This document shows, piece after piece, positions 9,090-20,363 of a DNA stretch of 64,000 nucleotides. How positions within the stretch are numbered: position 1 is the stretch's first letter; each line of letters starts with the position of its first letter. A program made the position numbers and the translations under genes. Source of the DNA: Persicaria tinctoria (taxonomy: Eukaryota > Streptophyta > Magnoliopsida > Caryophyllales > Polygonaceae); the NCBI GenBank assembly GCA_037127255.1, contig JBANSL010000003.1:22282314-22346313 (forward strand), given 5' to 3'. Under the pieces are notes generated by a model. The model was not told where the DNA came from and did not search any database. It saw only the letters and a program-made list of their open reading frames with translations.

Positions 9090-10583
9090 CTAAATTCTGT
9101 TTCTCTTGCGTCTAATTATCGTAGAAAAGTGGAAGAACGAAGTATTTCTATCCCCCTCCCTCAACCAGTTCTCTCGAGACTTCTGAAACCAAAATAGTTC
9201 TTCCTGCTCAAGCACCAAGTTGAGATCTATCTGAATTCTAGACTCCTCTTCGATAAGTTGGTTCGTAGGGTTCCTAGCCAGCGCCTCTTGCACCACAAGC
9301 AGCTCCTTCTCAATCTTATCTTTCCTCTCGAAAATATTACCAAACACCTCTCGATTCCATTTAATCAAGCTGCCTTTGAAGTGCTCAAGAGTCGTCGGCG
9401 CCATCTCATCTCTAGTCCAATCTCTGTTCAGCAGCTCAACGAACTGGGGGTGGGTTAATCCGGCCGCTTGGAAAAGAAACGGTCTTCTTTTGCTATTGCA
9501 CTTAACTGGGGTGTCTAACGAAAGAAGAAGGGGGCTATGATCCGAACTAAGCTTAGGCAGATGCCGCACCGGAGCTTCCGGCCAGTCTATTCTAGCCTCA
9601 GCGTTGCCCAAGACCCAATCAAGTCTTCTTTCTTTCAGCGTGTCCACCATTTTACCCTTAGCCTAGGTAAACTTAGGGCCAACGAAGTCGAAGTCCACCA
9701 AGCCGAACTTATCAATCCAGTCCTTGAAACAATCCGAATCCTGGGACAAATTTCCTTCGTCCTCGTTCTGCTCCCAGCTATTCACAATGCAATTGAAGTC
9801 ACCCCCCACCACCATCGGACCAGTGATCTCAGACGCGGCATCCGACAGGTGTCGCCAGAAGCTCCTCCTATCAGACGCGTTCAGATGGCCATAGACAGTA
9901 ATCATGTGAAGACTCCTATTCCCACATTTCACCTTAGCGACAATGAACTGCTCATAGGTCCTCTTCATTGTGACATCCACCTTTTCTCTTTTCCAAAGAA
10001 GCCAGACGCCGCCCCTAAAGCCATCCGCTTCAATAATGCACCGATCTGTAAACAACATACGGTCACAAACCTCCTTAGCCCGATTGCCAGAGATCTTCGG
10101 TTCAAAAATAGCCAACACGTCCACCTTACGACGCTTAATCATATACATAATTGCTCTGCGGAACTCGTCACTACCGGCACCACAATAATTCCATAATAAA
10201 CAATTCATCATAAACACAAGACAACGAAACATCTGACGATGCGTCGCCTTACGAGACCATATCATGGCACTCGACGATCTCCTTCCCATCCCAGGGACCT
10301 TACTTGCCTTCGTCGTATCTCTGTTCTCATTCGAACACAACACCCTCTCCGTGACCGTATCTGCTATGCCATCCATGATCAGCATCTGCTCGCCGGTGGT
10401 TCCTCTAACCTCCCTACTCAGATCCCCGATTCCCTGGTTTAGGCCACTAAAGGCCCTAATTACCTTCATACCATAATCTTTTGGGTCGATCCTAGGTCTT
10501 TTCGTTGGGCCAGATTGCCCATTGTTAGTGGGCTCTAAGGTTTTGGGCCCCTTACCATCGCTCTTGGCTTTCCTCACTCTCAC
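9090..10583 (-). pseudogene. LINE ORF2: apurinic endonuclease and linker
   Basis: The frame 10583-9090 contains an exonuclease/endonuclease domain: the start block LLWNYCGAGSDEF, E in LAIFEPKISG, GFRGGVWLLWK, MVVGGDFNCI (catalytic D and N) and, after an in-frame stop near 9660, LSSDHSPLLL (catalytic D and H). The stop follows GPKFT, where LINE proteins normally have W, so a TGG to TAG change is the simplest reading. The linker ends with the usual WLREGDRNTSFFH motif before the reverse transcriptase. The nuclease would nick target DNA to prime reverse transcription. Confidence 0.85.
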
Positions 10584-10810
10584 AGTGCTAGCCGACGACC
10601 CAACATCAAAACTGGGATCGATCTTGCCATGTTATGGCCCCCTTCCTCCTTCAATGCTCGTTTTATTCCCTCCTCCTAGGATTTTCTTGCCTTCGTCAGC
10701 CTACATCTCCTTATCCATTAAATTTTTCTTTCCTTCATTCAAGATTTCTTCCCTAATCAGCGTGCCCTTCCCATAATTACTCCCATCCTCATAATTGCTG
10801 GTAACAACAT

Positions 10811-11985
10811 TCAAGGCGGGTCGAATCGCTTCCCGACGTCACAAAATCCCCCGCTCTTCGGGGATGTCCTCAGTGCCGAGGCAACCCAACCTATACAAAG
10901 AAAAACTTTTGTCTTCCCGTTGTTCCTCTCATTCCCGGTGGTTTCTCCGAAGCACTTACCTTTGCCTTTTTGTTTCCAGCGACGGCGATTAGCCTCCATC
11001 CAAGGTCCATAGCACACCCCAACCTCATCGGACTTCTCCCCGGTTTTCACTTCCGGTTGGCCGCTATTGGTCTTCGTTCTGTCGCTTGTCTCATCCGTCT
11101 CCATCTCACTCCGACTCTCCGGTGTCTCCTTCTCTACCGTTTTCTCCTTCTTCTCCCTTCCAACAGTGGTGCATTGCATAACAAGATGACCAAACCTTCC
11201 ACACTTGAAGCAGATTTTGTTGACCCCGGCCTGTTGATGGTAATCGTCCCCTTCAGGGGTCTGGACAAATCCACTTCGATGCAAACCCTCGCAAACCTAC
11301 CTCTGTTCGTGAAGAGTGTCCGGGTGTCCACCTTGAACGGGCTGCCGATTCCAGACGCTATTTTTCAGAGTATGCTCTCCTCGTAGAAAACAATTGGCAA
11401 GTTGGCGATCCTAACCCACGCCGGTGACGTCGAGATCACATCCGTTAGCGGATCGAAGCACGCCGACCATGTTCTGATTATAAGTGGGTGCCCGAAAACA
11501 GACCAAGGACCCCCAGTTAGCGCCTTGTTGTAGTCATGATCGGTATCAAAGCTGACAACATAGTATCCTTTGGGAAGATCCGCTATAAGCATTCTCCCCA
11601 CCGGTCTCCATAGCTCCCTCAATTTCTTCTCCATCGTGGCATACGGCACAAACGCTCCCAGCACCTTAACAATCAGCGATGTCTGCCACACCGACTCCAG
11701 TTTAGCCATTATCTAATGAGGTATGTCCACCACGGGGTCCCTGTCGGCACCGCCCGGGAAGGACACGACAATCTTGTCCTCAACAACACCAACATCAATC
11801 GGACTTCCGAACTTACTAGGCTCCCCCATCAGCACCTCTCTCCATCTCTGTGATTTGTCCGGGGGCATCCCTGAAGGGCTAGGGGCCCGAGAGCCACTAG
11901 CCATCGACAACAAGCAGCAAAGAACCCTGGACGGAAAGATCAGAAGACCTCGCCGGAAATCGCACTCCCATCCTTGGCCAAACAC
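10811..11985 (-). pseudogene. LINE ORF1: DUF4283 and zinc-knuckle protein
   Basis: The minus frames 11985-11713, 11709-11365 and 11284-10811 are successive parts of one ORF1 split by frameshifts. The middle part (WQTSLIVKVLGAFVPYATME...LRELWRP...YYVVSFDTDHDYNKALTGGPW) is typical of the DUF4283 domain found before plant LINE pol; the last part has a zinc knuckle CFKCGRFGHLVMQC (C-x2-C-x4-H-x4-C) followed by an acidic, Glu/Lys-rich tail. In active elements this RNA-binding protein coats the element RNA. The start at 11985 or the internal Met at 11904 cannot be decided. Confidence 0.8.
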
Positions 11986-12441
11986 CTCGCTTTCTTGTTT
12001 CCCGTTTCACTGTTTCAGCCCCCTCTCTCTCATTCACTCATCTTGTTGACGGATGAATGCGACGGCGGTTGATCTTCCCATTGCAGTCGGCAAACCTCCA
12101 ATATTCCTGTTCATATTGATCCATTGTCGATCTGTTCCCTGTTTGCAATCTACGACCTGTTCGATCCATTGCGAATTCGATCCATCGTCGACCTGTTCGA
12201 TTTCGAGCATTGAATTTGAGTTTCTGGCATGTATTTTTGCTTAGTTTATAGTTGTCCGTAATTTCATCAATTTCGTTAGTATCTTTGTAAAATCGCAGGC
12301 GTAGGGTTTTCATTTTAAAATCTGTGTGAAATCTGATCGATTTTTTTTATTTTCAAAAAACCTAATTCGTTCAGATAGAGGTGTGAATCAAATTCACACC
12401 TCAATTTCAGTTTCTTCCCCAAAAAATTGCGGTTTCTGGAT

Positions 12442-12840
12442 ATGACGACTGGAGATTTGTCGTCGCCGAAGAAGGGAAGTCGCGCCGGAGCAAGCAAGTC
12501 CCCAGCGAGAATGCCCCGTTGCTTCCCACCAAACACAGTGCAGGTGAGGATGCCGGATTTGATGTGTTCGACGGGGCTCCATTCTCTGACGCGGTGTTCA
12601 ACCTCTCCACGACCATCGTTGGTGCCAGAATGTCCTTTGCCGCTTGCCGGCTACAACGAAGATGCTAGGTCTCGGTCTCGGGATTGGTATGAATCATGAT
12701 CGTGTTCATGGCGTTCTTGACTGAGCGCCTACGGCCACGTTATGGGCGATGCTTTTGGTAACACTGGGAGGATCTTGTTGCAGGTTTCCGTTATGGTTAA
12801 CAATATTGGTGTTCTTATTGTGTATATGATCATCATAGGT
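12442..12840 (+). pseudogene. N-terminal exon of an AVT6-type amino acid transporter
   Basis: From the ATG at 12442 the sequence, after a frameshift, reads NAPLLPTKHS, GFDVFDGAPFSDAVF, then NLSTTIVGA, followed in shifted frames by MLGLGLGIGM, VFMAFLTE, VMGDAFG...RILLQV and VNNIGVLIVYMIIIG, ending at a GT donor. Plant AVT6 (SLC38-like vacuolar amino acid exporters) start with an acidic N-terminus, then FSGAVFNLSTTIVGAGIMALP, and the first membrane helices in this order. At least three frameshifts break it, and only the first two to three helices are present. It lies directly outside the 5' end of the LINE. It could be a captured fragment or the remains of a local gene. Confidence 0.7.
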
Positions 12841-12871
12841 ATTCGTTTCCTCTCTGTGTGAACGGGGTGGC

Positions 12872-13009
12872 TATACGCACCTATGGCATGGCAGGTGCTA
12901 TATGCATTCTATAAGACAGATGCAAATTTTAAAATAAAAATATACGCACCTATAGCATAGCAGGTGCTATATGCATTCTATAAGACGGATGCAAATTTTA
13001 AAATAAAAA
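12872..13009. repeat. Tandem duplication, 69-bp unit x 2
   Basis: The unit beginning TATACGCACCTAT starts at 12872 and 12941 and a third partial start (TATACGGAC) follows at 13010. The two copies differ at only a few positions. Short palindromic ACGGATCTTAGATCCGT-like motifs follow to 13240; no gene is seen from 13010 to 13470. Confidence 0.85.
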
Positions 13010-13469
13010 TATACGGACGGATCCATCACATATGATAGATCTAGAATCCATCCTATGTAAAGTTAAAACAAAAAAGAGATAGGAAAAGGCCGGCAAAGAT
13101 CCGCCCTTTGTAAAAAATATTATTTTTGTACAACCGACGGATCTAAGATCTGTTCGTGTATTTTTTTTTAAAAAACTCGTAATAATTATTGGACAAGTGT
13201 CGTATTGTAGATACAACGGATCTTAGATCCGTTGGAATACATATATCACCTGTCTCCGGTGCATATATCACTATCCTTGTGTGAATTATAACTTGTTAGC
13301 TGTCGATTGTTAGCTTTTTTATTTATGTAAATAATGATATCCTTAACAATAATGCCAAGGATGAATGATGTATATGGTTACAATGTCTTAAATTAATCAA
13401 AAATACCAAGTTTGTCAAAGCTAGTTTTAATCATAGAAGCAATTGCCAACCTTAAGAACCATGTCTTCT

Positions 13470-13695
13470 AACTATTAAAAGAGAAATATTTTTTGATGAG
13501 GTGTCATCACCACCATAATTATAGGGTTTTCAACCAATTATATTAGAATAGATTTTTTAATTTTCTAATTAATCTATATCTATATCTAACTTTTAAAAGA
13601 GAAACATTTTTGATTAGGTGTCAACACCACCATACTTATAGGATTTTTCAACCAATCAAACTAAAATAAAATTTTTAAACTTTCTAATCAATCCA

Positions 13696-13744
<49 letters not shown>

Positions 13745-14033
13745 AAGTATCAAAATAGAAGTATTTTTGATAAGATGTCATCGCCACCATAATTATAGGA
13801 TTTTCAACTAATCAAATTAGAATAGATTTTTTAATTTTCTAATCAATTGGTCCAATGTAAAATATTAAACTGCCATATAATTTATTTCATAGTACATTAT
13901 ACATTTTCTAATAAATTGGTTCAAATCAAAACATTGAATCAATCATATTTTATTTTATTTTATAGTATTTTTTTTTATATTATTATGATTTTATTTATAA
14001 AAATAACGCGTGATGGTACCAGAATTGTACTAG
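13470..14033. repeat. Three diverged ~100-bp repeats with Helitron-like ends, plus (TA)n
   Basis: Copies start near 13474, 13578 and 13745; each has an AAAAGAGAA-like start, then TTGATNAGGTGTCA, CACCATA, TTATAGG, AACCAAT and a TTTTTTAA tail. A (TA)n run lies at 13698-13741. The second and third copies are preceded by A|TCTATAT, and a CTAG followed by T is at 14030-14033, which fits Helitron insertion between A and T, but the 3' hairpin is poor. The repeats are plain; the Helitron assignment is tentative. Confidence 0.4.
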
Positions 14034-14125
14034 TTAGCATTATTTCCTCTCTCGATTTGTATATTGGTGAGATATCAGTAATTTCCTTTGTTTTCCATGT
14101 ACTGTAGCGATATAGTTGGAACATA

Positions 14126-14378
14126 CTCCCTCCGTTCGGCAAAACTTATCGTTTTAGAGTTTTGTTTTTGTTCGGAAAAATTTGTCATTTTAGATATTTT
14201 TGCTTCTACTTTACTAAAATGCCCTTGATTTGATTGATGTGTTGTGAATTGTAATTTTTGATAAAGTAAAAAGTAGACTAATAATTGAGGGCAAATTAGT
14301 AAAAAAGAAGTGTAATTATTAGTTTTATTAAAAGTTGTGTGGAGAGTTAAAATGACAAGTTTTGTCGAACGGAGGGAG
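14126..14378. mobile_element. Stowaway-type MITE
   Basis: Terminal inverted repeats CTCCCTCCGTTCGGCAAAAC and its mirror GTTTTGTCGAACGGAGGGAG, flanked by TA at 14124-14125 and 14379-14380. Length 253 bp, no coding. A second, more diverged member is at 7500-7685. Confidence 0.92.
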
Positions 14379-14778
14379 TACAACTTATGAGCTTTTGTGT
14401 TCTTTTATATTTTGACACATGACACACCTTATTTATGCAGAAACATTTGCTCATGGAATCCACAATGAAAAACAAATCGTGCGAGCCATTTCTATTATTT
14501 TAAATTGTCCTAGATTATCCATTATGAAATGATAAGTTACTGATTTTTGTTTTGCTTGATTCTCCAGATCATAGGATTCATAGCTACTGATTTTTTTAGG
14601 TTGTTAAATTTTTTTTTTTTAATTATTCATAGTTGTTGATTTTTATAAGTTGCTGGTTATTTCTATTTAATTTGTTGAACTTTTTTTATCTCAAGGAGGA
14701 CTTGGTGCATGGAAATGTGGAGTTCTTATGCAAAGACGCCTTACCGCGACAAGTGGAATGAGAACGCCCAGACTAGAG

Positions 14779-15865
14779 TAGGGATGGGTAAAAATTACCA
14801 TGAAAATCGAACCAACATGTACCAATCGAATCAACTATGTTGGTTCGGTATACCGAACCAGGTTTCAAAACTTGTACGGAAACAGTAATGAGAATGGAAA
14901 AGTTGGTATTACCATTACCAACCAATTTCAAATTGGTTGGTACGGTAATATCAACAAATTCTTACCAAACCAATTATGTGCTCGTTTGGATTGGTTTAAA
15001 AAACCCAGGAAGTGGAATATCCCAGAAAGTTGAATAGAATATCTGCGTTTGGTTAAAAAATTTGTTCTCCAAAAACCCAGGAATTGAAATTCCCATGAAT
15101 TTAACTTCCTGTGAAACACAGGAATTGAAATTACCAAGGGGGTACATGGTAAGACAACTTCCACCCTTTTCTTACTAATAAAAATCCCATATTTATCTCA
15201 ATATATCAAATCCACAATTTTTTTCATTTTTCAACCAAACATGTTTCATAAAATCCCAGAAAGTGTAATTCATGGGAAGTAAACTTCCCATGAATTAAAT
15301 TCCCGAGAAGTATACTTCCTACGTTTATCCAAACGAGCACTATATCTAGTTTTATTTTAATTATTTTAATTTTTTTTGTAATTGTTTTAAGTTTTTAACT
15401 TTTGTTTTAATTTTTTTTTAACTTTTTTTTCTTCAGAAAATGTTTTTAATCAAAGGAGGAATACTAACTTGACATCGATTAAGACAAAAACCTATACCGT
15501 TAGTTGGAATAATACCTTCATACTACTATGTTGCTTTTGCTTTAGTGTTTAAACACTTTGTAATAACTTTAAAGTTTTATGTTGCTTTCATCCTCAAATA
15601 TAGTCGGTTCGGACGAAAACCTAAGCATTGGAATAATTTATATGTTTTAATTAAGTTGTATTATATTTGCATGTTTTTTTCTCAACACTCGAAAGTTGGT
15701 AAATTATCATTACCAACACGTACCAACCAACTTAATTGGTAACCAATTAAGTTGGCACAACCCTTCGGTGGTTGGTAATGGTAGGGGTTTTACGATTACC
15801 AATTCAAATTGTTTGGTACATGGTAAACGAAAAAATGAATTGGTAATGTACCAATTCCACCCCTA
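14779..15865. mobile_element. Non-autonomous hAT element with 8-bp target duplication
   Basis: The left end TAGGGATGGGTAAAAATTAC and inverted right end TAGGGGTGGAATTGGTACAT form a hAT-type terminus, flanked by GACTAGAG at 14771-14778 and 15866-15873. Length 1087 bp. The inner arms are rich in TTGGTAATACCAAT-like palindromic units. Another MITE sits inside (14978-15340). No transposase is present. The flanking host DNA (14690-14770, 15874-15950) has short open frames but I do not recognise a gene. Confidence 0.85.
14978..15340. mobile_element. MITE with 13-bp inverted ends, nested in the hAT element
   Basis: GTGCTCGTTTGGA at 14978 and TCCAAACGAGCAC ending at 15340 are perfect inverted repeats, flanked by TAT on both sides (14975-14977, 15341-15343). 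Inside, AATTCCCATGAATTTAACTT-like palindromic units repeat. The 3-bp duplication fits a Harbinger/Tourist-like element, but TAT is not the usual TTA/TAA, so the superfamily is left open. Confidence 0.75.
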
Positions 15866-16055
15866 GACTAGAGACTGACCGCGACATGTATGAACGGTTT
15901 ATGCATGTAATCAGCAATTTCTCGATTTGAAAATTTCTCGTCGGCATTTTTTTTTGTCCGGAAATTCTTTGGTAATATTAATTAAAAATTAGTTTGCTGT
16001 AAACAAATTAATTTCATTAAAACAAGTTAAGCCACTTAGTGTGTATTTTTTAACC

Positions 16056-17561
16056 TGGTGTAATATTGTCGTTGGTTTCTGGTCCACCAAATGGACATAA
16101 TATTCTAACTCAATGTCAAACAAAAGATTAGTATAGCAGACAAGTAAGGAGTCAATCCCACAGAGAAGACTGATTAGTAGTTCTTATGATGATTCTCAAG
16201 CAAATAACAATGTAGCAAACAATTGAAACAAGCAAATAAGCAAAAGAAGTAATGATTGCAAAGTAATAATAATATAAAGAAACACTTCACCTTCAATTCT
16301 TGACAATTGTTGGAGTGCATGATCCTTAAGTTATGTCAACTTGTCTTTAATTAGATTGATCAATAACTCACAATCACTTACATTCATTGTAACAATACAA
16401 AGAACAACATAAAGATCCAAGTGCTTTGGCCAATTAGCAATATCAATTCAATGCAATTAGGAATAAAAAGAATGCAATCGTAGAGCTTCTACCCCTAATC
16501 TCATAGAATTCAATATAAACCAATAGTTATAAATTATCCTGCAGAGACAATTGATGCTTTCACGGGATCAATTTCTCTTCCTTAAATGCTACAAAGAAAC
16601 CAATCTACGAAAGCAATCGCTAGCAAAGATGCAGTTTCTGTCTAAATGATAAGTCATAGAAAGAACATGTGAAAATATTTAATCAATGAAGAACAAAGAT
16701 AATGAAATAACTTATGCATAACAATATGAAATCAAATCCCCACAGTTCATCCAGCCAGGTCTTCGAATCACAGACGAAACTATGAGTTTAACAACTCATA
16801 ATCAAAGTATCTCTCTCTCTATTGTTCAATCCAACAATGGTCAACCATGGCTGAAATGAATAGAAATAACCTAAATAGAGTCGAGCAAAACCCTCGGGAA
16901 TATAATAATAATAAACCAATAAGAATATGTTCGGAAGAAATCGCAAGCGCTGAACGCGCAAGACCGGTGGACGCCGCTAGTCTGGCTCCACGATTCTTCT
17001 TTTTGTCTTCCACTTTAGCTCCGATCCTTAGCTCCCTAGCTTGATGCTCCTTCGTTAGCTTCTGTTATGCTCCAAAATCATCTTTTCTTGATCTCTCCAG
17101 CCTCCCTTCAAGCTCGGATTATAAAAATGAAGAATAAACACGAAATAGCGTATATTCCGAACTCGAATACTCCAAATGCAAGACAATGTAAATAAGACAA
17201 AACATATGCAATATGAATACTTAAATGTAGACCCGGGCAAACGCGGGCGCGGGCCGGGCTTGGGCCGGGCTTTACTCAAGATTTTGTCCCATTGTTGCGG
17301 GCGCGGGCCGGGCTAAGCCCGCTTAATGGGTTGGAAGTCGTGTCCAAGCCCGTCCGCGACGGGTAGATTGGCTTACCCAATCCCGTTCCCGCCGCGGGCG
17401 CGGGCCGGGCCTAGCGGCCCGCATGGGCTTTTCCTCCTATCTAAGCCTGTCCAATTTCACAGGCGTGCGGGACGGGCTGGGCAGGCTGGCCCGCGTTTGC
17501 CCAGGTCTACTTAAATGCAATAAAACCTATCTATAATGCCTATCTAAAATATGCATTAACA
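16056..17561 (-). mobile_element. Solo-LTR-like block related to the Athila LTR
   Basis: TAAGGAGTCAATCCCACAGAG near 16146 and the end AATGCCTATCTAAAATATGC then ATTAACA (to 17561) match the corresponding parts of the Athila LTR at 31807-33013 (GAAGAGGTCGATCCACAGGG and AATGCCTATCTAAGATATGC ATTATCA). The block is in the same orientation, with no internal coding region, and a hAT MITE has inserted near its end. No clear 5-bp target duplication was found, so the outer start (TGG at 16056) is approximate. Confidence 0.55.
17228..17509. mobile_element. GC-rich hAT MITE with 8-bp target duplication
   Basis: TAGACCCGGGCAAACGCGGG at the left and its mirror CCCGCGTTTGCCCAGGTCTA at the right (one mismatch) are flanked by CTTAAATG at 17220-17227 and 17510-17517. 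Length 282 bp. The inside is built from GGGCCGGGC and GCGGGCGCG units. It lies inside the solo LTR, whose sequence continues on both sides. Confidence 0.92.
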
Positions 17562-17649
17562 CCACTTTCAAAAAATTTAATTTTATTATAGCTCTCTGTA
17601 AGCAATTTTTTCATTAGGAAGCAAATTCTAATGTGTTATAGAGGAACCC

Positions 17650-18060
17650 ACTTTGTGGTGTCCACAAATTAAAGCCTCATCAACGTCGGCGTCAGCAAAG
17701 TCGGCAGCCGATGCGTCTACGTCAGGGTCAGCAAAGTCGATGTCCCCAATGTCAGTGTTAACAATGTCGACGTCCTCGGTATCGGCATCAGCAAAGTCGG
17801 CATCCCCGATAGCAGCGCCAACAACATCGGCATCTCTGGCGACGTTGGCGTCAACAATGTCAGCATCCCCACGTTGGCGTGAACAACTTTTTTTTGGTAT
17901 CAGCAACTTTTTTGGTATCGCATCAGCAACGTCGGCATCCCTGATGTCAGCGTCAGCATCTTCGACGTCCACGACATTGGCGTCAACATCGCCAGCGTCC
18001 CCGACATCGACATTATCAACTTTTTTGGTATCGTCAAAACAGATAAAATTGTTGTCGCAA
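17650..18060. repeat. Degenerate GTCGGCATC-type minisatellite
   Basis: A nine-base unit close to GTCGGCRTC alternating with CAGCAAA/CAACA runs from about 17690 to 18010. Its minus-strand frame encodes a string of DADV/DVDI-like dipeptides, and its plus frame SAS/TSA-like ones; both are by-products of the repeat, not evidence of a protein. A GGGGGCACATGTGGGTGGAC motif follows at about 18112, similar to the sequence after the minisatellite at 44985-45050. Confidence 0.75.
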
Positions 18061-18839
18061 GGAAAAAAGGAAAAATAGTGCTGACGCGGAAAAAAAGAAC
18101 TCAAACTCGAGGGGGGCACATGTGGGTGGACATTTTTCCAATTGAAACAGGGGTGTAAACGGAATGCCAATCAAGACGCAAAGTATAGACATTCCCCTAA
18201 ACAACCCCATAAACAATATATCCATTCTCATCACTATCTCCATTTCCATCACAAACTCATTCTTATCACCGACGAAAATTTCTCAACCATCACATATACG
18301 TATTCAACAAAGTGAACCACACACAAAATAATCAATTTTCATCATCTATCTCAATCTAAACCACATTCTCAATCAAAACCCCATTGTTATCATCATTCTC
18401 AATCCCTATTAACATATATACATAATCAACAAAAGAAAAACCACATATACCATCCATTCCCATCACAAATTCAATTTAAATCACATTCTCAATCAAAAAC
18501 TCATTCTAATCATCAATTCCCATCACCAACATAATATATAAATATATTTAACGAGAACTATACAAAAAAAAAAAAAGAAATTTATACGTACCTTAATTAG
18601 AAAGAGCAGAAAAACGGTAATTTTTGGGAAGGGAGAGTTGAAGGTGATTTTGGCAACAATAGGGAAGGGATGAAGAGTTTGAATGGTGATTTTGGGATGA
18701 GAAATGGTGAAGAGGTGAAGGTGTAAATGGATTAAGACGTTTCAGCATACATATTCAAGTATTTAATCGAGTCAACGTCATTTATTTTAAGTAAATTACA
18801 TATTTAAGTATTTAACCGGGTCAATATCAATCTAATTAT
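18061..18839. other. No gene seen; CATTCTCAATC-rich repeats
   Basis: Weak, diverged copies of CACATTCTCAATCAAAA and CCATTCCCATCAC occur between 18230 and 18540. No coding or element ends recognised. Confidence 0.5.
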
Positions 18840-19114
18840 TCAACCGGAGCGGGTCGAATATGATTCCACCGAAAACTCAAACAAACTATACCCACTTTGA
18901 TCTGAAACCCAAACGAGCCCGGCCCGCTTTGACCCGAATTCGAATGGATGACCCGATTTAACCCGAAATCCGACGTATTTAAAATTCATTATGACCGGAA
19001 CCGACCCGAATCGACCCGACCAGTGCCCGACCATAAATTTTACCTGAACTGACTCGACCTGTCAGTGTCCCTACCCGAGCAAGCCTAACCCGAACCAACG
19101 AATTGCCAGCTCTA
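18840..19114. repeat. hAT-like MITE remnant built of GACCCGA units
   Basis: The segment is made of GACCCGAA/GGTCGGGT-like units and ends GCCAGCTCTA (minus strand TAGAGCTGGC), a common plant hAT terminus. The opposite end and a target duplication were not found. From 19115 to 19560 there is only a (TA)n run and AT-rich sequence, with a GCGGCGGAGCCAAGGGG motif common in plant transposons. Confidence 0.4.
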
Positions 19115-19870
19115 CTTTGAGCGATGGAAATACAAATAGTGTTCATCCTAGCTCTAAATTTTAAATCAGTTTCTTCAAAACCAGCGGCGGAGCCAAGGGG
19201 ATTAGGGGTTATGTGCCCCTTCTCAAATCTGACATAATACATATATAGATATTAGATAGCTTTTTATATATATATATATATATAATATGCATGCTATAAT
19301 TTGACATTCGAATTAAAAGTTATAAATGTTTAGAGACTGAACAATACCCGTCATCTTTCTAGATATCCACCCCTTATACTTATAATTTTAGAAGCAGTGT
19401 CTTCACAAAAAATTAAGCCACGTGTCTTTATCTGAACAAAGTTAAGAAGCACAATTTAACCTATCTCCCACGTTCTCCATTCAACCGCTCTCAAATTCCC
19501 AAATTCTCAACTCTCCCTCTTCACCTCAACTTCTCCCCTCTCTTGCTCTGTGTATGTGAAAGAAAAACGACGACCATGGAGCACGGATGCAGGTGCTATT
19601 CAATGCTTGGGGGTGTGAAGCCCAATCAAAGCAGATGAAGGCACCGTCATCATCGATCGCCACCGCGTCATCTTTCTCTTCATCGAGCATCGAAGCGAAG
19701 TCGTTTTATATGGTGGTGGTGGTGGCGATTGTTGGGCAATCCTGCAAAGATCGTGAGGGTTAAGAGGAGGAGGGAGAGGTGAAGAGGAGGCAAAGGCGGC
19801 GGCTAGGGCATGGCACATCTCTTTCTCTCTACTTCATTCAATCCTCCCCTCTAATGGTAGACCAAAGCCG

Positions 19871-20036
19871 ATGGTGGCGACTGACCATTGCGCTCGCTTC
19901 AAGGTTGTGGTCGACGTCAATGGAATTTCCTTTACTTCCCCTCCCAACTGTAACACCGGCAAAGAGGCCCAGAACCTTGCTGCCTGCAAGCTTGCCTTTG
20001 AATACTTCACTGGTGCTGATTTCTCTCCTCCGTCTC
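19871..20036 (+). pseudogene. dsRNA-binding domain fragment (DRB-like)
   Basis: The frame from 19871 reads RFKVVVDVNGISFTSPPN, then NTGKEAQNLAACKLAFEYF. This is the beta-beta-beta-helix core of a double-stranded RNA-binding domain: F.V.VNG..F.S, the NT.KEAQ turn and the AA..AF..F helix are all in place. DRB proteins help Dicer-like enzymes make small RNAs. Only one domain is present; the first exon upstream and the rest of the protein are not recognisable, and the frame ends soon after at 20086. An ATG-rich, pyrimidine-rich leader at 19440-19580 could be its 5' region. It could be one exon of a real gene, but I see no downstream exons. Confidence 0.6.
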
Positions 20037-20363
20037 ATCTGTTTCAATTTTGGAATTTCATTTCAATCTTACCGATTTCTTTGTGATTTGGGAAAATGGG
20101 TTGGTGGCTAACCCTAATTTACAGGCATTTGTGCTGATTTTGTTAATTATTAGGGTTTTCACAAGATTAGGCCCAACTGGATAATTTACCATAGATGAAC
20201 CCTTATTAACATGAAATTGTTTGTAATTTGCTGCAAAGATACAATTTATGGATCTGTTGTTTCAATTTAAACTACCAAATCGATTTAGGTTTTGATTTTG
20301 AGGTATAATCTTTAGAAATTAAGGTAATAGCGGAAGGGCAAGAGAGAGCTACGAGATAGAGAA

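Larger units (their letters stand above)
8092..12040 (-). mobile_element. Broken LINE (non-LTR retrotransposon), 3' part missing
   Basis: On the minus strand, in order: ORF1 with a DUF4283-type domain and a CCHC zinc knuckle, an endonuclease, and remains of the reverse transcriptase. The element is cut at about 8092 without a poly(A) tail, zinc-finger/RNase H region or visible target duplication, and the RT core is replaced by rearranged filler (8732-8850). Several frameshifts and stops make it inactive. Its missing RNase H type of sequence exists as a separate fragment at 25679-26250, but not in a position that could be simply rejoined. Confidence 0.85.

Noticed and set aside
17628..18170. 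Asp/Ala-repeat protein on the minus strand of the minisatellite
   Set aside because: The DADV pattern follows directly from a 9-bp DNA repeat, and the opposite strand is open too; nothing suggests selection for protein.
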